From Streptomyces smaragdinus (GTDB lineage Bacteria > Actinomycetota > Actinomycetes > Streptomycetales > Streptomycetaceae), in NCBI RefSeq assembly GCF_009604385.1, contig NZ_WEGJ01000017.1, positions 59,729 through 123,728 on the forward strand: a DNA stretch of 64,000 nucleotides. The letters are read 5' to 3'. Positions 7,908 through 15,627 of this stretch are shown here, in pieces. The notes below the pieces were generated by a model that ran no database searches, was not told the origin of the DNA, and was given only the letters and a program-made list of their open reading frames with translations. Position 1 is the first letter of the stretch. Each line of letters begins with the position of its first letter. The position numbers were made by a program, and so were the translations under genes.

Positions 7908-9124
7908 GGCGCCGGCTCGCCGTCCTCGCGGCGACCGCCGCCCTCGTCCTGTCCGGCACGAGCGCGCACGCCGACGCCGTACGGGACCTGGAATGGGGCA
8001 TCGACGGCATACGCGCGCCCCAGGCGTGGGGCATCAGCCAGGGCCGGGGGATCACCGTCGCCGTGCTCGACACGGGCGTCGACGGCAGCCACCCGGACCT
8101 CACCGGGCAGGTCCTGCCGGGCAAGGACCTCGTGGGCTTCGGCGCCGGGAAGGGCGACGACTCCTGGGCCCGCCACGGCACCGCCATGGCCGGCATCATC
8201 GCCGCCCACGGACACGGCCCCGGCGGCGGCGACGGGGTGCGCGGGGTGGCGCCGGCGGCCCGGATCCTGCCGGTACGGGTGATCCTCGAGGACAGCGACC
8301 CCAAGCGGAAGCAGGCCCGGGCCAAGAAGGGCGGGGCGCTCGCCGACGGCATCCGCTGGGCCGCCGACCACGGGGCGGACGTCATCAACCTCTCCCTGGG
8401 CGACGACAGCCGCACCGCCCACCCGGAGCCCGGCGAGGACGCCGCCGTCCAGTACGCGCTGGCCAAGGGCATCGTCGTCGTCGCCTCCGCCGGCAACAGC
8501 GGCGCCAAGGGGGACCGGATCTCCTACCCCGCCGCCTACCCCGGCGTCATCGCGGTGACCGCCGTCGACCGGAACGGGGAGCGGGCCGACTTCTCCACCC
8601 GCCGCTGGTACGCGGGAGTCGCGGCGCCCGGGGTGGACGTGGTGATCGCCGACCCCGACCGCAACTACTACGAGGGCTGGGGCACCAGCGCCGCGTCCGC
8701 CTTCGTCTCCGGCGTCGCCGCCCTGATCCGCTCGGCCAACCCCGACCTCAGCCCCCGCCAGATCAGGCAGCTCCTGACGGACACCGCCCGGCGCACCCCG
8801 CCCGGCGGGCGCAGCGACTCCCTGGGCGCCGGCGTGGTGGACGCCGGGGCGGCGGTACGGCAGGCGGTGCGGACGAAGCCGCGGCCGCAGGCCCCGGTGG
8901 CCGCGAAGGCGCCGGACCGGTACTTCGGCGGCGGGCCCGACTCGGCGGCCACGGCCGGCGGCGGGGGGCTCGGGCTCCAGGAGACCGGCGAGGGCCTCGC
9001 GGGGGTGGCGCTGCTGGGGGCGGCGTGGCTGCTGTGGCGGCGCCGGCCGCAGGACGCCCCTGACGCCCCGCCGCCCGGTCCGGCCCCGCTACCCTCGTCG
9101 GGTGGCGCCTCAGAAACACCCTGA
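7904..9124 (+). CDS. Subtilisin-family serine protease, type VII secretion-associated mycosin-like
   Basis: This S8 protease has 406 residues. A Sec signal peptide (1-23, cut near AHA) leads to a subtilase domain with the full triad: D56 in AVLDTGVD, H91 in RHGTAMAG and S262 in GWGTSAASAF, plus the oxyanion-hole region ASAGNSG at about 195-200. After a Pro/Ala/Gly linker, one transmembrane helix (about 365-378) ends in RRRR. Signal, subtilase, linker and C-terminal anchor in that order define mycosins (MycP), which clip ESX substrates and stabilise the ESX membrane complex. Here the gene sits outside any ESX locus, so it is an orphan copy. It overlaps the preceding gene by 4 bp and the next one by 23 bp. 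Confidence 0.88.
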   Translation: MRRRLAVLAATAALVLSGTSAHADAVRDLEWGIDGIRAPQAWGISQGRGITVAVLDTGVDGSHPDLTGQVLPGKDLVGFGAGKGDDSWARHGTAMAGIIAAHGHGPGGGDGVRGVAPAARILPVRVILEDSDPKRKQARAKKGGALADGIRWAADHGADVINLSLGDDSRTAHPEPGEDAAVQYALAKGIVVVASAGNSGAKGDRISYPAAYPGVIAVTAVDRNGERADFSTRRWYAGVAAPGVDVVIADPDRNYYEGWGTSAASAFVSGVAALIRSANPDLSPRQIRQLLTDTARRTPPGGRSDSLGAGVVDAGAAVRQAVRTKPRPQAPVAAKAPDRYFGGGPDSAATAGGGGLGLQETGEGLAGVALLGAAWLLWRRRPQDAPDAPPPGPAPLPSSGGASETP

Positions 9125-9863
9125 CACCGGTCCGAAGAACATCCCGATCCACGAATTCGCCGACGACGACGGCTCCGCCGACCCCGCGCTCGCCGCGGCG
9201 CTGGCCGCCTGGGCGGCGGACCGCACACCGGCCACCGACTCCGGGGTGCTGGCGGCGCTCGCCGGCACCCGGCTGCTCGTCCCGGTCGTGGCGGTGCTGG
9301 GGGAGGTGGAGACCGGCCCCGACGGGCACAAGCGCGAGAAGACCAGCGACATGGCGGTCCCCACGCTCAACACCCCCGACGGCCGGCGCGCCCTGCCGGC
9401 GTTCACCTCGACCGACGCCCTCACCCGCTGGGACCCCGCCGCCCGCCCGGTCGCGGTGTCGCTGAAGCAGGCCGTCCGGGCCACGGTCTCGGAGCAGGCC
9501 GACACCCTGGCCCTCGACGTGGCCGGCCCCGTGCCGTACGCCCTCACGGGCCCGGCGCTGCTGGCCGCCGCCGACGGCCGCGCCTCCGTCGACCCGCTGG
9601 CCGACCCGGCGGTCACCGACGCCCTGCGCGCGGTGCTGAAGACGTCCCCCGCGGTGGTACGGGCCTACCTCGGCCCCGGCGACGGCTCCGACGGCACCCT
9701 GGCGCTGGCGATGGCCGGCGACGACCCGGGCGGCGAGGCCCGGCGCGTGGCCGCGGCCGTGGCGGCGGACCCCGCGCTGCGCGCCCGGCTGGTCAAGGGG
9801 CTGGAGCTGGCGGTGCTCCCGGAGGCGGTCACGCTCTCCATGGCGCCGTTCTACGTGCGCTGA
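9102..9863 (+). CDS. SseB-family protein
   Basis: This 253-residue soluble protein has two SseB-like alpha/beta units: LAGTRLLVPVVAVLGE with PTLNTPDGRRALPAFTSTDAL in the first half, and a similar shorter unit ending in LEAVLPEAVT-like sequence (about 215-250). SseB proteins were named from an E. coli serine-sensitivity locus; their function is still vague, and several occur beside secretion genes. The predicted GTG lies 23 bp inside the protease gene, so it belongs to the same transcription unit. The start is uncertain. A GTCGGGTGG stretch is the only ribosome-binding candidate, but the protein reads well from IPIHEFADDD onwards. Confidence 0.75.
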   Translation: MAPQKHPDTGPKNIPIHEFADDDGSADPALAAALAAWAADRTPATDSGVLAALAGTRLLVPVVAVLGEVETGPDGHKREKTSDMAVPTLNTPDGRRALPAFTSTDALTRWDPAARPVAVSLKQAVRATVSEQADTLALDVAGPVPYALTGPALLAAADGRASVDPLADPAVTDALRAVLKTSPAVVRAYLGPGDGSDGTLALAMAGDDPGGEARRVAAAVAADPALRARLVKGLELAVLPEAVTLSMAPFYVR

Positions 9864-9875
9864 GGGGGAGGGCTG

Positions 9876-10244
9876 TCAGCCGTAGACGGGCCCGGTGTAC
9901 TTCTCGCCCGGGCCCTGACCCGGCTCGTCCTTCACCAGGGAGGCCTCGCGGAACGCCAGCTGCAGGGACTTCAGCCCGTCCCGCAGCGGCGACGCGTGGA
10001 AGGAGCTGATCTCCGGCACCCCCGCGTCGAGGAGTCCGGCCAGCGCGTGGATGAGCTTGCGCGCCTCGTCGAGGTCCTTGTGCTTCTCGCCGTCCTCGGT
10101 GAGCCCCGTCTTCACGGCGGCGGCACTCATCAGGTTCACCGCGACCGTCACGATCACCTCGACGGCCGGCACCTCCGCGATGTCGCGGGCCATGTCGTCG
10201 AAGTCGGGGTGCTGGGGCTCGGGGGCGGGGTTCGCGTCACTCAT
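9876..10244 (-). CDS. DUF1844 family protein
   Basis: This acidic protein of 122 residues is predicted helical, with the DUF1844 core: DMARDIAEVPAVEVI, LMSAAAVKTGL, DLDEARKLIHALAGLLD. Members occur just upstream of infC in actinobacteria, as here; their function is unknown. The ATG at 10244 was preferred over upstream in-frame codons because the protein then begins MSDANPAPEP, a typical acidic tail before the conserved core. The gene is divergent from infC across 378 bp and converges on the SseB gene. Confidence 0.8.
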   Translation of the reverse strand: MSDANPAPEPQHPDFDDMARDIAEVPAVEVIVTVAVNLMSAAAVKTGLTEDGEKHKDLDEARKLIHALAGLLDAGVPEISSFHASPLRDGLKSLQLAFREASLVKDEPGQGPGEKYTGPVYG

Positions 10245-10342
10245 GGGGCCCAAGCGTAGAGCCTCCCGGCGTCCCGGCCCCCCGCCCCCCGGAGGGGACG
10301 ACCCGCCGCCGATGTGCGCGGTACGTCCGGGGGCTGGTACTC

Positions 10343-10373
10343 TTGACTCCGACCGGTCGGTCACCCTTGTCAT
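10343..10373 (+). promoter_or_regulatory. Possible infC promoter
   Basis: TTGACT at 10343-10348 resembles a housekeeping -35, and TGTCAT at 10368-10373 could be the -10. The 19-bp spacer is longer than ideal. If used, the transcript would carry a leader of about 240 nt before infC. Confidence 0.3.
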
Positions 10374-10491
10374 GTCTTGTAGTCATGCCAGAGTGCCGGC
10401 CCACAAGTGGACGCTCCTGAGCATCCCACCCGACCAGCCCCTGGGGCCGGCGGGTCACCGGTCCAGATGCGCCCCGCGGTCACCGCGGCGG

Positions 10492-10549
10492 TGCTCCCCG
10501 GCAAGGAGCATCCGCCTGTGTCCCGTCCGGGGCATTTTTCATGCTCCGG
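10492..10549 (+). promoter_or_regulatory. Structured leader of infC with mutually exclusive hairpins
   Basis: This lies in the 378-bp gap between the DUF1844 gene and infC. Three pairings compete. Helix A pairs TGCTCC (10492-10497) with GGAGCA (10505-10510). Helix B pairs GGAGCAT (10505-10511) with ATGCTCC (10541-10547). Helix C pairs CCGGGGCA (10527-10534) with TGCTCCGG (10542-10549), with one G-U pair and a U-rich loop. Helices A and C can coexist, while B excludes both, as in an attenuator or a protein-responsive leader. infC-rpmI-rplT leaders in other bacteria respond to L20 or IF3; whether this one does is unknown. The rest of the gap holds only the possible promoter and the infC ribosome-binding site. 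Confidence 0.5.
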
Positions 10550-10622
10550 GTGTGTTAGGTCACCACACAGACGTAACGCGGCTGCCCGCCAGGCATCCGC
10601 GCGGTGCTACCGAGGAGGCCAC

Positions 10623-11261
10623 ATCAGCGCCGAGCCCCGCATCAACGACCGGATTCGCGTCCCCGAGGTGCGACTTGTCGGTCCCAGCGGCGAGCAGGTC
10701 GGCATCGTGCCGCTTGCCAAGGCCCTGGAGCTCGCACAGGAGTACGACCTTGACCTGGTCGAGGTCGCGGCGAACGCCCGTCCGCCCGTGTGCAAGCTCA
10801 TGGACTACGGGAAGTTCAAGTACGAGTCGGCCATGAAGGCCCGTGAGGCGCGCAAGAACCAGGCGCACACGGTCATCAAGGAGATGAAGCTCCGGCCGAA
10901 GATCGACCCGCACGACTACGAGACCAAGAAGGGTCACGTGGTCCGCTTCCTGAAGCAGGGCGACAAGGTCAAGATCACGATCATGTTCCGCGGTCGCGAG
11001 CAGTCCCGTCCCGAGCTGGGGTACCGACTGCTGCAGCGCCTCGCGGACGACGTCCAGGAGCTGGGCTTCATCGAGTCCAACCCCAAGCAGGACGGCCGTA
11101 ACATGATCATGGTTCTCGGGCCGCACAAGAAGAAGACCGAGGCCATGGCCGAGGCGCGGGAAGCCCAGGCGGCCCGCAAGGCCGAGCGCCAGGGCCGGCC
11201 GCTCGAGGGTGAGGACGAGGCCGAGGCCGGGATGACGGTCCAGGAGCCGGCCGAGGCCTGA
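10623..11261 (+). CDS. infC: Translation initiation factor IF-3, apparent AUC start
   Basis: The 212-residue product has the IF3 N-domain (INDRIRVPEVRLVGPSGEQVGIV and DLDLVEVAANARPPVCKLMDYGK), the lysine-rich linker and the C-domain (KEMKLRPKID, KVKITIMFRGRE), then an acidic Glu/Ala tail. IF3 binds the 30S subunit, prevents 50S joining and discriminates against non-canonical start codons. The start chosen is ATC 10623, because a perfect GAGGAGG stands just upstream and residues match IF3 N-termini from there; no ATG, GTG or TTG fits. E. coli infC uses AUU, through which IF3 represses its own synthesis, and AUC would allow the same logic. It leads infC-rpmI-rplT. Confidence 0.93.
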   Translation: MSAEPRINDRIRVPEVRLVGPSGEQVGIVPLAKALELAQEYDLDLVEVAANARPPVCKLMDYGKFKYESAMKAREARKNQAHTVIKEMKLRPKIDPHDYETKKGHVVRFLKQGDKVKITIMFRGREQSRPELGYRLLQRLADDVQELGFIESNPKQDGRNMIMVLGPHKKKTEAMAEAREAQAARKAERQGRPLEGEDEAEAGMTVQEPAEA

Positions 11262-11412
11262 GCCGGACGGACCGGCCCGGCCGGTCCGCACCAGCAACAC
11301 CGGTGTCCCCCGCCCAGGGGGGCCATCGGAAGCCAACCGAAACACCGGGCGCTTTCGCCTGCCGGTTTACCGGCCGGGCAGGGGCGTCCACTGACGAGGA
11401 GTGAACGGCGCT

Positions 11413-11607
11413 ATGCCGAAGAACAAGACGCACAGCGGTGCCAAGAAGCGCTTCAAGATCACCGGCTCCGGCAAGGTGCTGCGCGAGCGCGCCGGCAAGC
11501 GCCACCTGCTCGAGCACAAGTCCTCCCGCCTGACCCGCCGCCTCACGGGCAACGCGGAGATGGCCCCGGCCGACGCCAAGAAGATCAAGAAGCTTCTCGG
11601 CAAGTAA
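11413..11607 (+). CDS. rpmI: Large-subunit ribosomal protein bL35
   Basis: A basic protein of 64 residues beginning MPKNKTHSGAKKRF, the conserved N-terminus of bL35, with LEHKSSRLTRRL in the middle and KKIKKLLGK at the end. ATG 11413 was chosen over an in-frame GTG 12 bp upstream because family members start here and GAGGAG lies about 11 nt before it. It follows infC by 151 bp. That gap contains several GC-rich inverted repeats but no obvious promoter, so the gene is probably co-transcribed with infC and rplT. Confidence 0.97.
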   Translation: MPKNKTHSGAKKRFKITGSGKVLRERAGKRHLLEHKSSRLTRRLTGNAEMAPADAKKIKKLLGK

Positions 11608-11618
11608 CACCCCCGCGC

Positions 11619-11641
11619 CGGCGCGTGCCTCATACGCGCCG
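11619..11641 (+). promoter_or_regulatory. Hairpin between rpmI and rplT
   Basis: An 8-bp stem (11619-11626 with 11634-11641) with a 7-nt loop sits between the two ribosomal protein genes. It may slow decay, partially terminate transcription or be a binding site for L20. There is no direct evidence for any of these. Confidence 0.3.
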
Positions 11642-11685
11642 CGGCGCCCCGTCCCGGGACCATCCGTAACCAAGGAGTTTGAAAA

Positions 11686-12072
11686 ATGGCACGCGTCAAG
11701 CGGGCAGTGAACGCCCAGAAGAAGCGCCGCGCGATCCTCGAGCAGGCCAGCGGCTACCGCGGCCAGCGTTCCCGCCTGTACCGCAAGGCGAAGGAGCAGG
11801 TCACCCACTCCCTCGTCTACAACTACAACGACCGCAAGAAGCGCAAGGGCGACTTCCGTCAGCTGTGGATCCAGCGCATCAACGCCGCTGCCCGCGCCAA
11901 CGGCATCACCTACAACCGCTTCATCCAGGGTCTGAAGGCCGCCAACATCGAGGTGGACCGCAAGATGCTGGCCGACCTCGCGGTCACTGACGCGAACGCC
12001 TTCGCGACCCTCGTCGAGGTGGCCCAGAAGGCCCTTCCGAGCGACGTCAACGCGCCGAAGACCGCCGCCTGA
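11686..12072 (+). CDS. rplT: Large-subunit ribosomal protein bL20
   Basis: A 128-residue basic protein with the bL20 signature throughout (MARVKRAVNAQKKRR, GYRGQRSRLYRKAKEQV, DRKKRKGDFRQLWI, NRFIQGLK). bL20 is needed for early 50S assembly and in several bacteria represses its own operon by binding the leader mRNA. It is preceded by AAGGAG and ends the infC-rpmI-rplT unit before a very strong terminator. The C-terminal KTAA tail is slightly longer than in the shortest homologues. Confidence 0.97.
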   Translation: MARVKRAVNAQKKRRAILEQASGYRGQRSRLYRKAKEQVTHSLVYNYNDRKKRKGDFRQLWIQRINAAARANGITYNRFIQGLKAANIEVDRKMLADLAVTDANAFATLVEVAQKALPSDVNAPKTAA

Positions 12073-12145
12073 GCGAGACTGCGACGTACGACGGCCCGCC
12101 GTCGACGCCACAGCCGGCCGCGTACCCGGCCGCACCCAGGCAGGG

Positions 12146-12179
12146 CAGGACCCGCAGGGCTGGAGCCCTGCGGGTCCTG
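12146..12179 (+). terminator. Strong terminator after rplT
   Basis: A 16-nt perfect inverted repeat (12146-12161 with 12164-12179); in RNA, roughly a 14-bp stem with a 6-nt loop. It is GC-rich and lacks a U-tract. It separates the ribosomal protein operon from the methyltransferase gene. Confidence 0.88.
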
Positions 12180-12214
12180 TCGTTCCCGACGGCACCGATG
12201 GAGTGAGTACGAGC

Positions 12215-13069
<855 letters not shown>

Positions 13070-13084
13070 CGGCGCGCTGCCTGT

Positions 13085-13107
13085 ACCGGCGCCGGACGGG
13101 CGCCGGT
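13085..13107 (+). terminator. Hairpin after the RNA methyltransferase gene
   Basis: A 9-bp perfect stem (13085-13093 with 13099-13107) with a 5-nt loop, starting 16 nt after the stop. A second small GC hairpin follows. A TAGGGT hexamer near 13146 could then be the -10 of the kinase gene. Confidence 0.5.
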
Positions 13108-13216
13108 GCCCACCCGGCGGGTGCCGTCCGGCCGCCTTCAGCGAGTAGGGTGGGCTGGCCAGAGGGCCGGACGACGGGGTGACGGGTAACACCGGGCCGG
13201 CGAAAGGGGGTTGCCA

Positions 13217-14332
13217 GTGGAGTTCACGGACGGCGTCGGCGACCCCAAGAGCCTGGGCCTGGACCCCGACGACCTGCCGGACGGACTGGTCGTGGCCGAC
13301 GAGACGGGCCGGGTCATCTGCTTCAACAAGGCCGCCGCCCGGATCACCGCCACAGCCCCCCGCCGGGCCCTGGGACGCCCCCTGACGGAGGCCCTCCCCT
13401 TAGAAGACCTCAAGGGGCGGCGGTGGTGGGTCCTGACCGACCCGTACGGCGGACTGGCCATCCGTACCGCCCAGCCCGAACGCCATCTGCTGCTCCCGGG
13501 CAACCGCGAGGTGCTGGTCGCCGCCCGCTACGTCCGCCGGCACCCCGCCGGCCCCCTGCACCGCCTCGTCGTCACCCTCCGCTCCACGGAGGCCCGCCTG
13601 CGCAACGAACGCAGCCACGCCGAGCTGATCGCCACCGTCGCCCACGAGCTGCGCTCCCCGCTCACCTCGGTCAAGGGATTCACCGCGACGCTGCTGGCCA
13701 AGTGGGAGCGGTTCACCGACGACCAGAAGCGGCTGATGCTCGAGACGGTGCACGCCGACGCCAACCGCGTCACCCGGCTGATCGCTGAGCTGCTGGACAT
13801 CTCCCGGATCGACTCCGGCCGGCTCGAGGTGCGCCGCCAGCCCGTGGACATAGCCGGGGCCGTCCGCCGGCACGTCGAGGCCCATACGACGGCGGGGGAG
13901 GACCCCGGCCGGTTCGTTCTGCTGGTCTCCCCGGGGCTGCCCGATCTGTGGGCCGACCCCGACAAGATCGACCAGGTGCTGGGCAATCTGCTGGAAAACG
14001 CGGTGCGCCACGGCGCCGGAACTGTCACGATCGAGGTGGCACCCGCCCCCCGCCCCCCGCGCGAGCCGGGGGACACCCCGTCCGCGCCCGCCCCGCAAGG
14101 CACAGAGGTGACCGTGAGCGACGAAGGCCCCGGCATCCCCGAGGAGTCGATGAGCCGCGTCTTCACCCGCTTCTGGCGCGGCAGCAAGCGCGGCGGCACG
14201 GGCCTGGGCCTCTACATCGTCAAGGGCATCGTCGAGGCCCACGGCGGGACGATCTCCGTCACCCGCGCGCCCGGCGGCGGTGCCCGGTTCCGATTTATGC
14301 TGCCCGTCGGCGTCCCGGCCCATCTGGCCTGA
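13217..14332 (+). CDS. Orphan PAS-domain sensor histidine kinase
   Basis: This 371-residue, apparently soluble kinase has an N-terminal PAS domain (about 18-125; GLVVADETGRVICFNKAAARI), a HisKA dimerisation helix with phosphorylatable H143 in AHELRSPLTS, and a HATPase domain with the N box (NLLENAVRHGAG), G1 (VSDEGPGIP) and G2 (GTGLGLYIVKGI). A Pro-rich insertion of about 20 residues lies inside the HATPase, between the N box and G1. No transmembrane segment and no adjacent response regulator are seen. GTG 13217 was chosen since GAAAGGGGG lies 6-7 nt upstream; TTG 13211 directly abuts that tract. Codon 62 is TTA (13400-13402), so translation probably needs the bldA tRNA. Confidence 0.9.
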   Translation: MEFTDGVGDPKSLGLDPDDLPDGLVVADETGRVICFNKAAARITATAPRRALGRPLTEALPLEDLKGRRWWVLTDPYGGLAIRTAQPERHLLLPGNREVLVAARYVRRHPAGPLHRLVVTLRSTEARLRNERSHAELIATVAHELRSPLTSVKGFTATLLAKWERFTDDQKRLMLETVHADANRVTRLIAELLDISRIDSGRLEVRRQPVDIAGAVRRHVEAHTTAGEDPGRFVLLVSPGLPDLWADPDKIDQVLGNLLENAVRHGAGTVTIEVAPAPRPPREPGDTPSAPAPQGTEVTVSDEGPGIPEESMSRVFTRFWRGSKRGGTGLGLYIVKGIVEAHGGTISVTRAPGGGARFRFMLPVGVPAHLA

Positions 14333-14413
14333 GGACCCGCCGCCGGGCGATCCCCACCCGCGCCCCGGGCCCGTACCGGCACCCGAGGGCCGACCCCACA
14401 CCCCCGCGCCCCG

Positions 14414-14419
14414 TAGACT
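14414..14419 (+). promoter_or_regulatory. Possible -10 of the pheST promoter
   Basis: TAGACT at 14414-14419 resembles Streptomyces -10 hexamers and would give a leader of about 78 nt before pheS. The -35 region is poor. No T-box or obvious Phe-rich leader peptide was recognised in the leader. Confidence 0.3.
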
Positions 14420-14502
14420 CGTGCTTTGGCACAAGGGCACCAACCGGCCACCACCGCCGGACCGGGGCGCGCCAGCCAGCCAATCGGAAGACCGGGAAGA
14501 GG

Positions 14503-15627
14503 ATGTCCGCACCCAACAAGTCGTACGACCCCGTCGAGGTCGAGGCGCTGAAGCCGCAGGAGATCGAGCGGATGCGCGACGAGGCGATCGCGGCGTTCGC
14601 CGCCGCCACCGACCTCGAGCAGCTCCGCGAGGCGAGGACCGCCCACGGCGGCGACCGCTCGCCCCTGGCGCTCGCCAACCGCGAGATCGGCGCCCTGCCG
14701 CCGCACGCCAAGGCCGACGCCGGCAAGCGCGTGGGCCAGGCCCGCGGCGCGGTGAACAAGGCGTTCAAGGAGCGCCAGGAGCAGCTCGAGGCCGAGCGTG
14801 ACGCCCGGATGCTGGTCGAGGAGGCGGTGGACGTCTCGCTGCCCTACGACCGGATCCCGGCCGGCGCCCGCCACCCGCTCACCACGCTCTCCGAGCGCAT
14901 CGAGGACATCTTCACGGCCATGGGCTACGAGGTGGCCGAGGGCCCCGAGGTCGAGGCGGAGTGGTTCAACTTCGACGCCCTGAACATCGGCCCCGACCAC
15001 CCCGCCCGGACCGAGCAGGACACGTTCTTCGTCCGCGGCCCGCACGGCGAGGAGGACTCCGGTGTGGTGCTGCGCACCCACACCTCGCCGGTGCAGATCC
15101 GCTCCATGCTGGACCGCGAGCCCCCGGTGTACGTGATCTGCCCGGGCCGCGTCTACCGCACGGACGAGCTGGACGCCACCCACACCCCCGTCTTCCACCA
15201 GGTCGAGCTGCTCGCCGTGGACGAGGGCCTGACGATGGCGGACCTCAAGGGGACGCTGGACCACATGGTCCGCGAGCTGTTCGGCGGCGAGGGGATGAAG
15301 ACCCGGCTGCGGCCGAACCACTTCCCCTTCACCGAGCCGTCCGCCGAGATGGACATGGTCTGCTACGTCTGCCGCGGCGAGTCCGTCGGCAACCCGGACC
15401 GTCCCTGCCGCACCTGCTCCTCCGAGGGCTGGATCGAGCTCGGCGGCTGCGGGATGGTCAACCCCAAGGTCCTGGTGGCCTGCGGAATCGACCCGGAGAA
15501 GTACAGCGGGTACGCCTTCGGCTTCGGCATCGAGCGGATGCTGATGTTCCGCCACAACGTCCAGGACATGCGAGACATGGTCGAGGGTGACGTCCGCTTC
15601 ACCCGGCCGTTCGGGATGGAGATCTGA
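14503..15627 (+). CDS. pheS: Phenylalanyl-tRNA synthetase alpha subunit
   Basis: This 374-residue class II catalytic subunit has an N-terminal coiled coil that binds tRNA-Phe (about 1-100), motif 2 (FHQVELLAVDEGLTMADLKG, preceded by CPGRVYRTDELDATH) and motif 3 (YAFGFGIERMLMFRH). It charges tRNA-Phe as an (alpha-beta)2 heterotetramer with PheT. Between motifs 2 and 3 there is a C-x2-C-x11-C-x2-C cluster (15361-15417) that looks like a small zinc ribbon, absent from E. coli PheS but apparently usual in high-GC Gram-positives. ATG 14503 follows GGAAGAGG. The stop overlaps the pheT ATG by one base (TGATG). Confidence 0.97.
   Translation: MSAPNKSYDPVEVEALKPQEIERMRDEAIAAFAAATDLEQLREARTAHGGDRSPLALANREIGALPPHAKADAGKRVGQARGAVNKAFKERQEQLEAERDARMLVEEAVDVSLPYDRIPAGARHPLTTLSERIEDIFTAMGYEVAEGPEVEAEWFNFDALNIGPDHPARTEQDTFFVRGPHGEEDSGVVLRTHTSPVQIRSMLDREPPVYVICPGRVYRTDELDATHTPVFHQVELLAVDEGLTMADLKGTLDHMVRELFGGEGMKTRLRPNHFPFTEPSAEMDMVCYVCRGESVGNPDRPCRTCSSEGWIELGGCGMVNPKVLVACGIDPEKYSGYAFGFGIERMLMFRHNVQDMRDMVEGDVRFTRPFGMEI

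Noticed and set aside
11401..11412. GTG 11401 as start of rpmI
   Set aside because: bL35 proteins begin MPKNKT, which is at ATG 11413.
14333..14502. T-box or Phe leader peptide before pheST
   Set aside because: The gap is only 170 bp, has no T-box consensus and no run of Phe codons.
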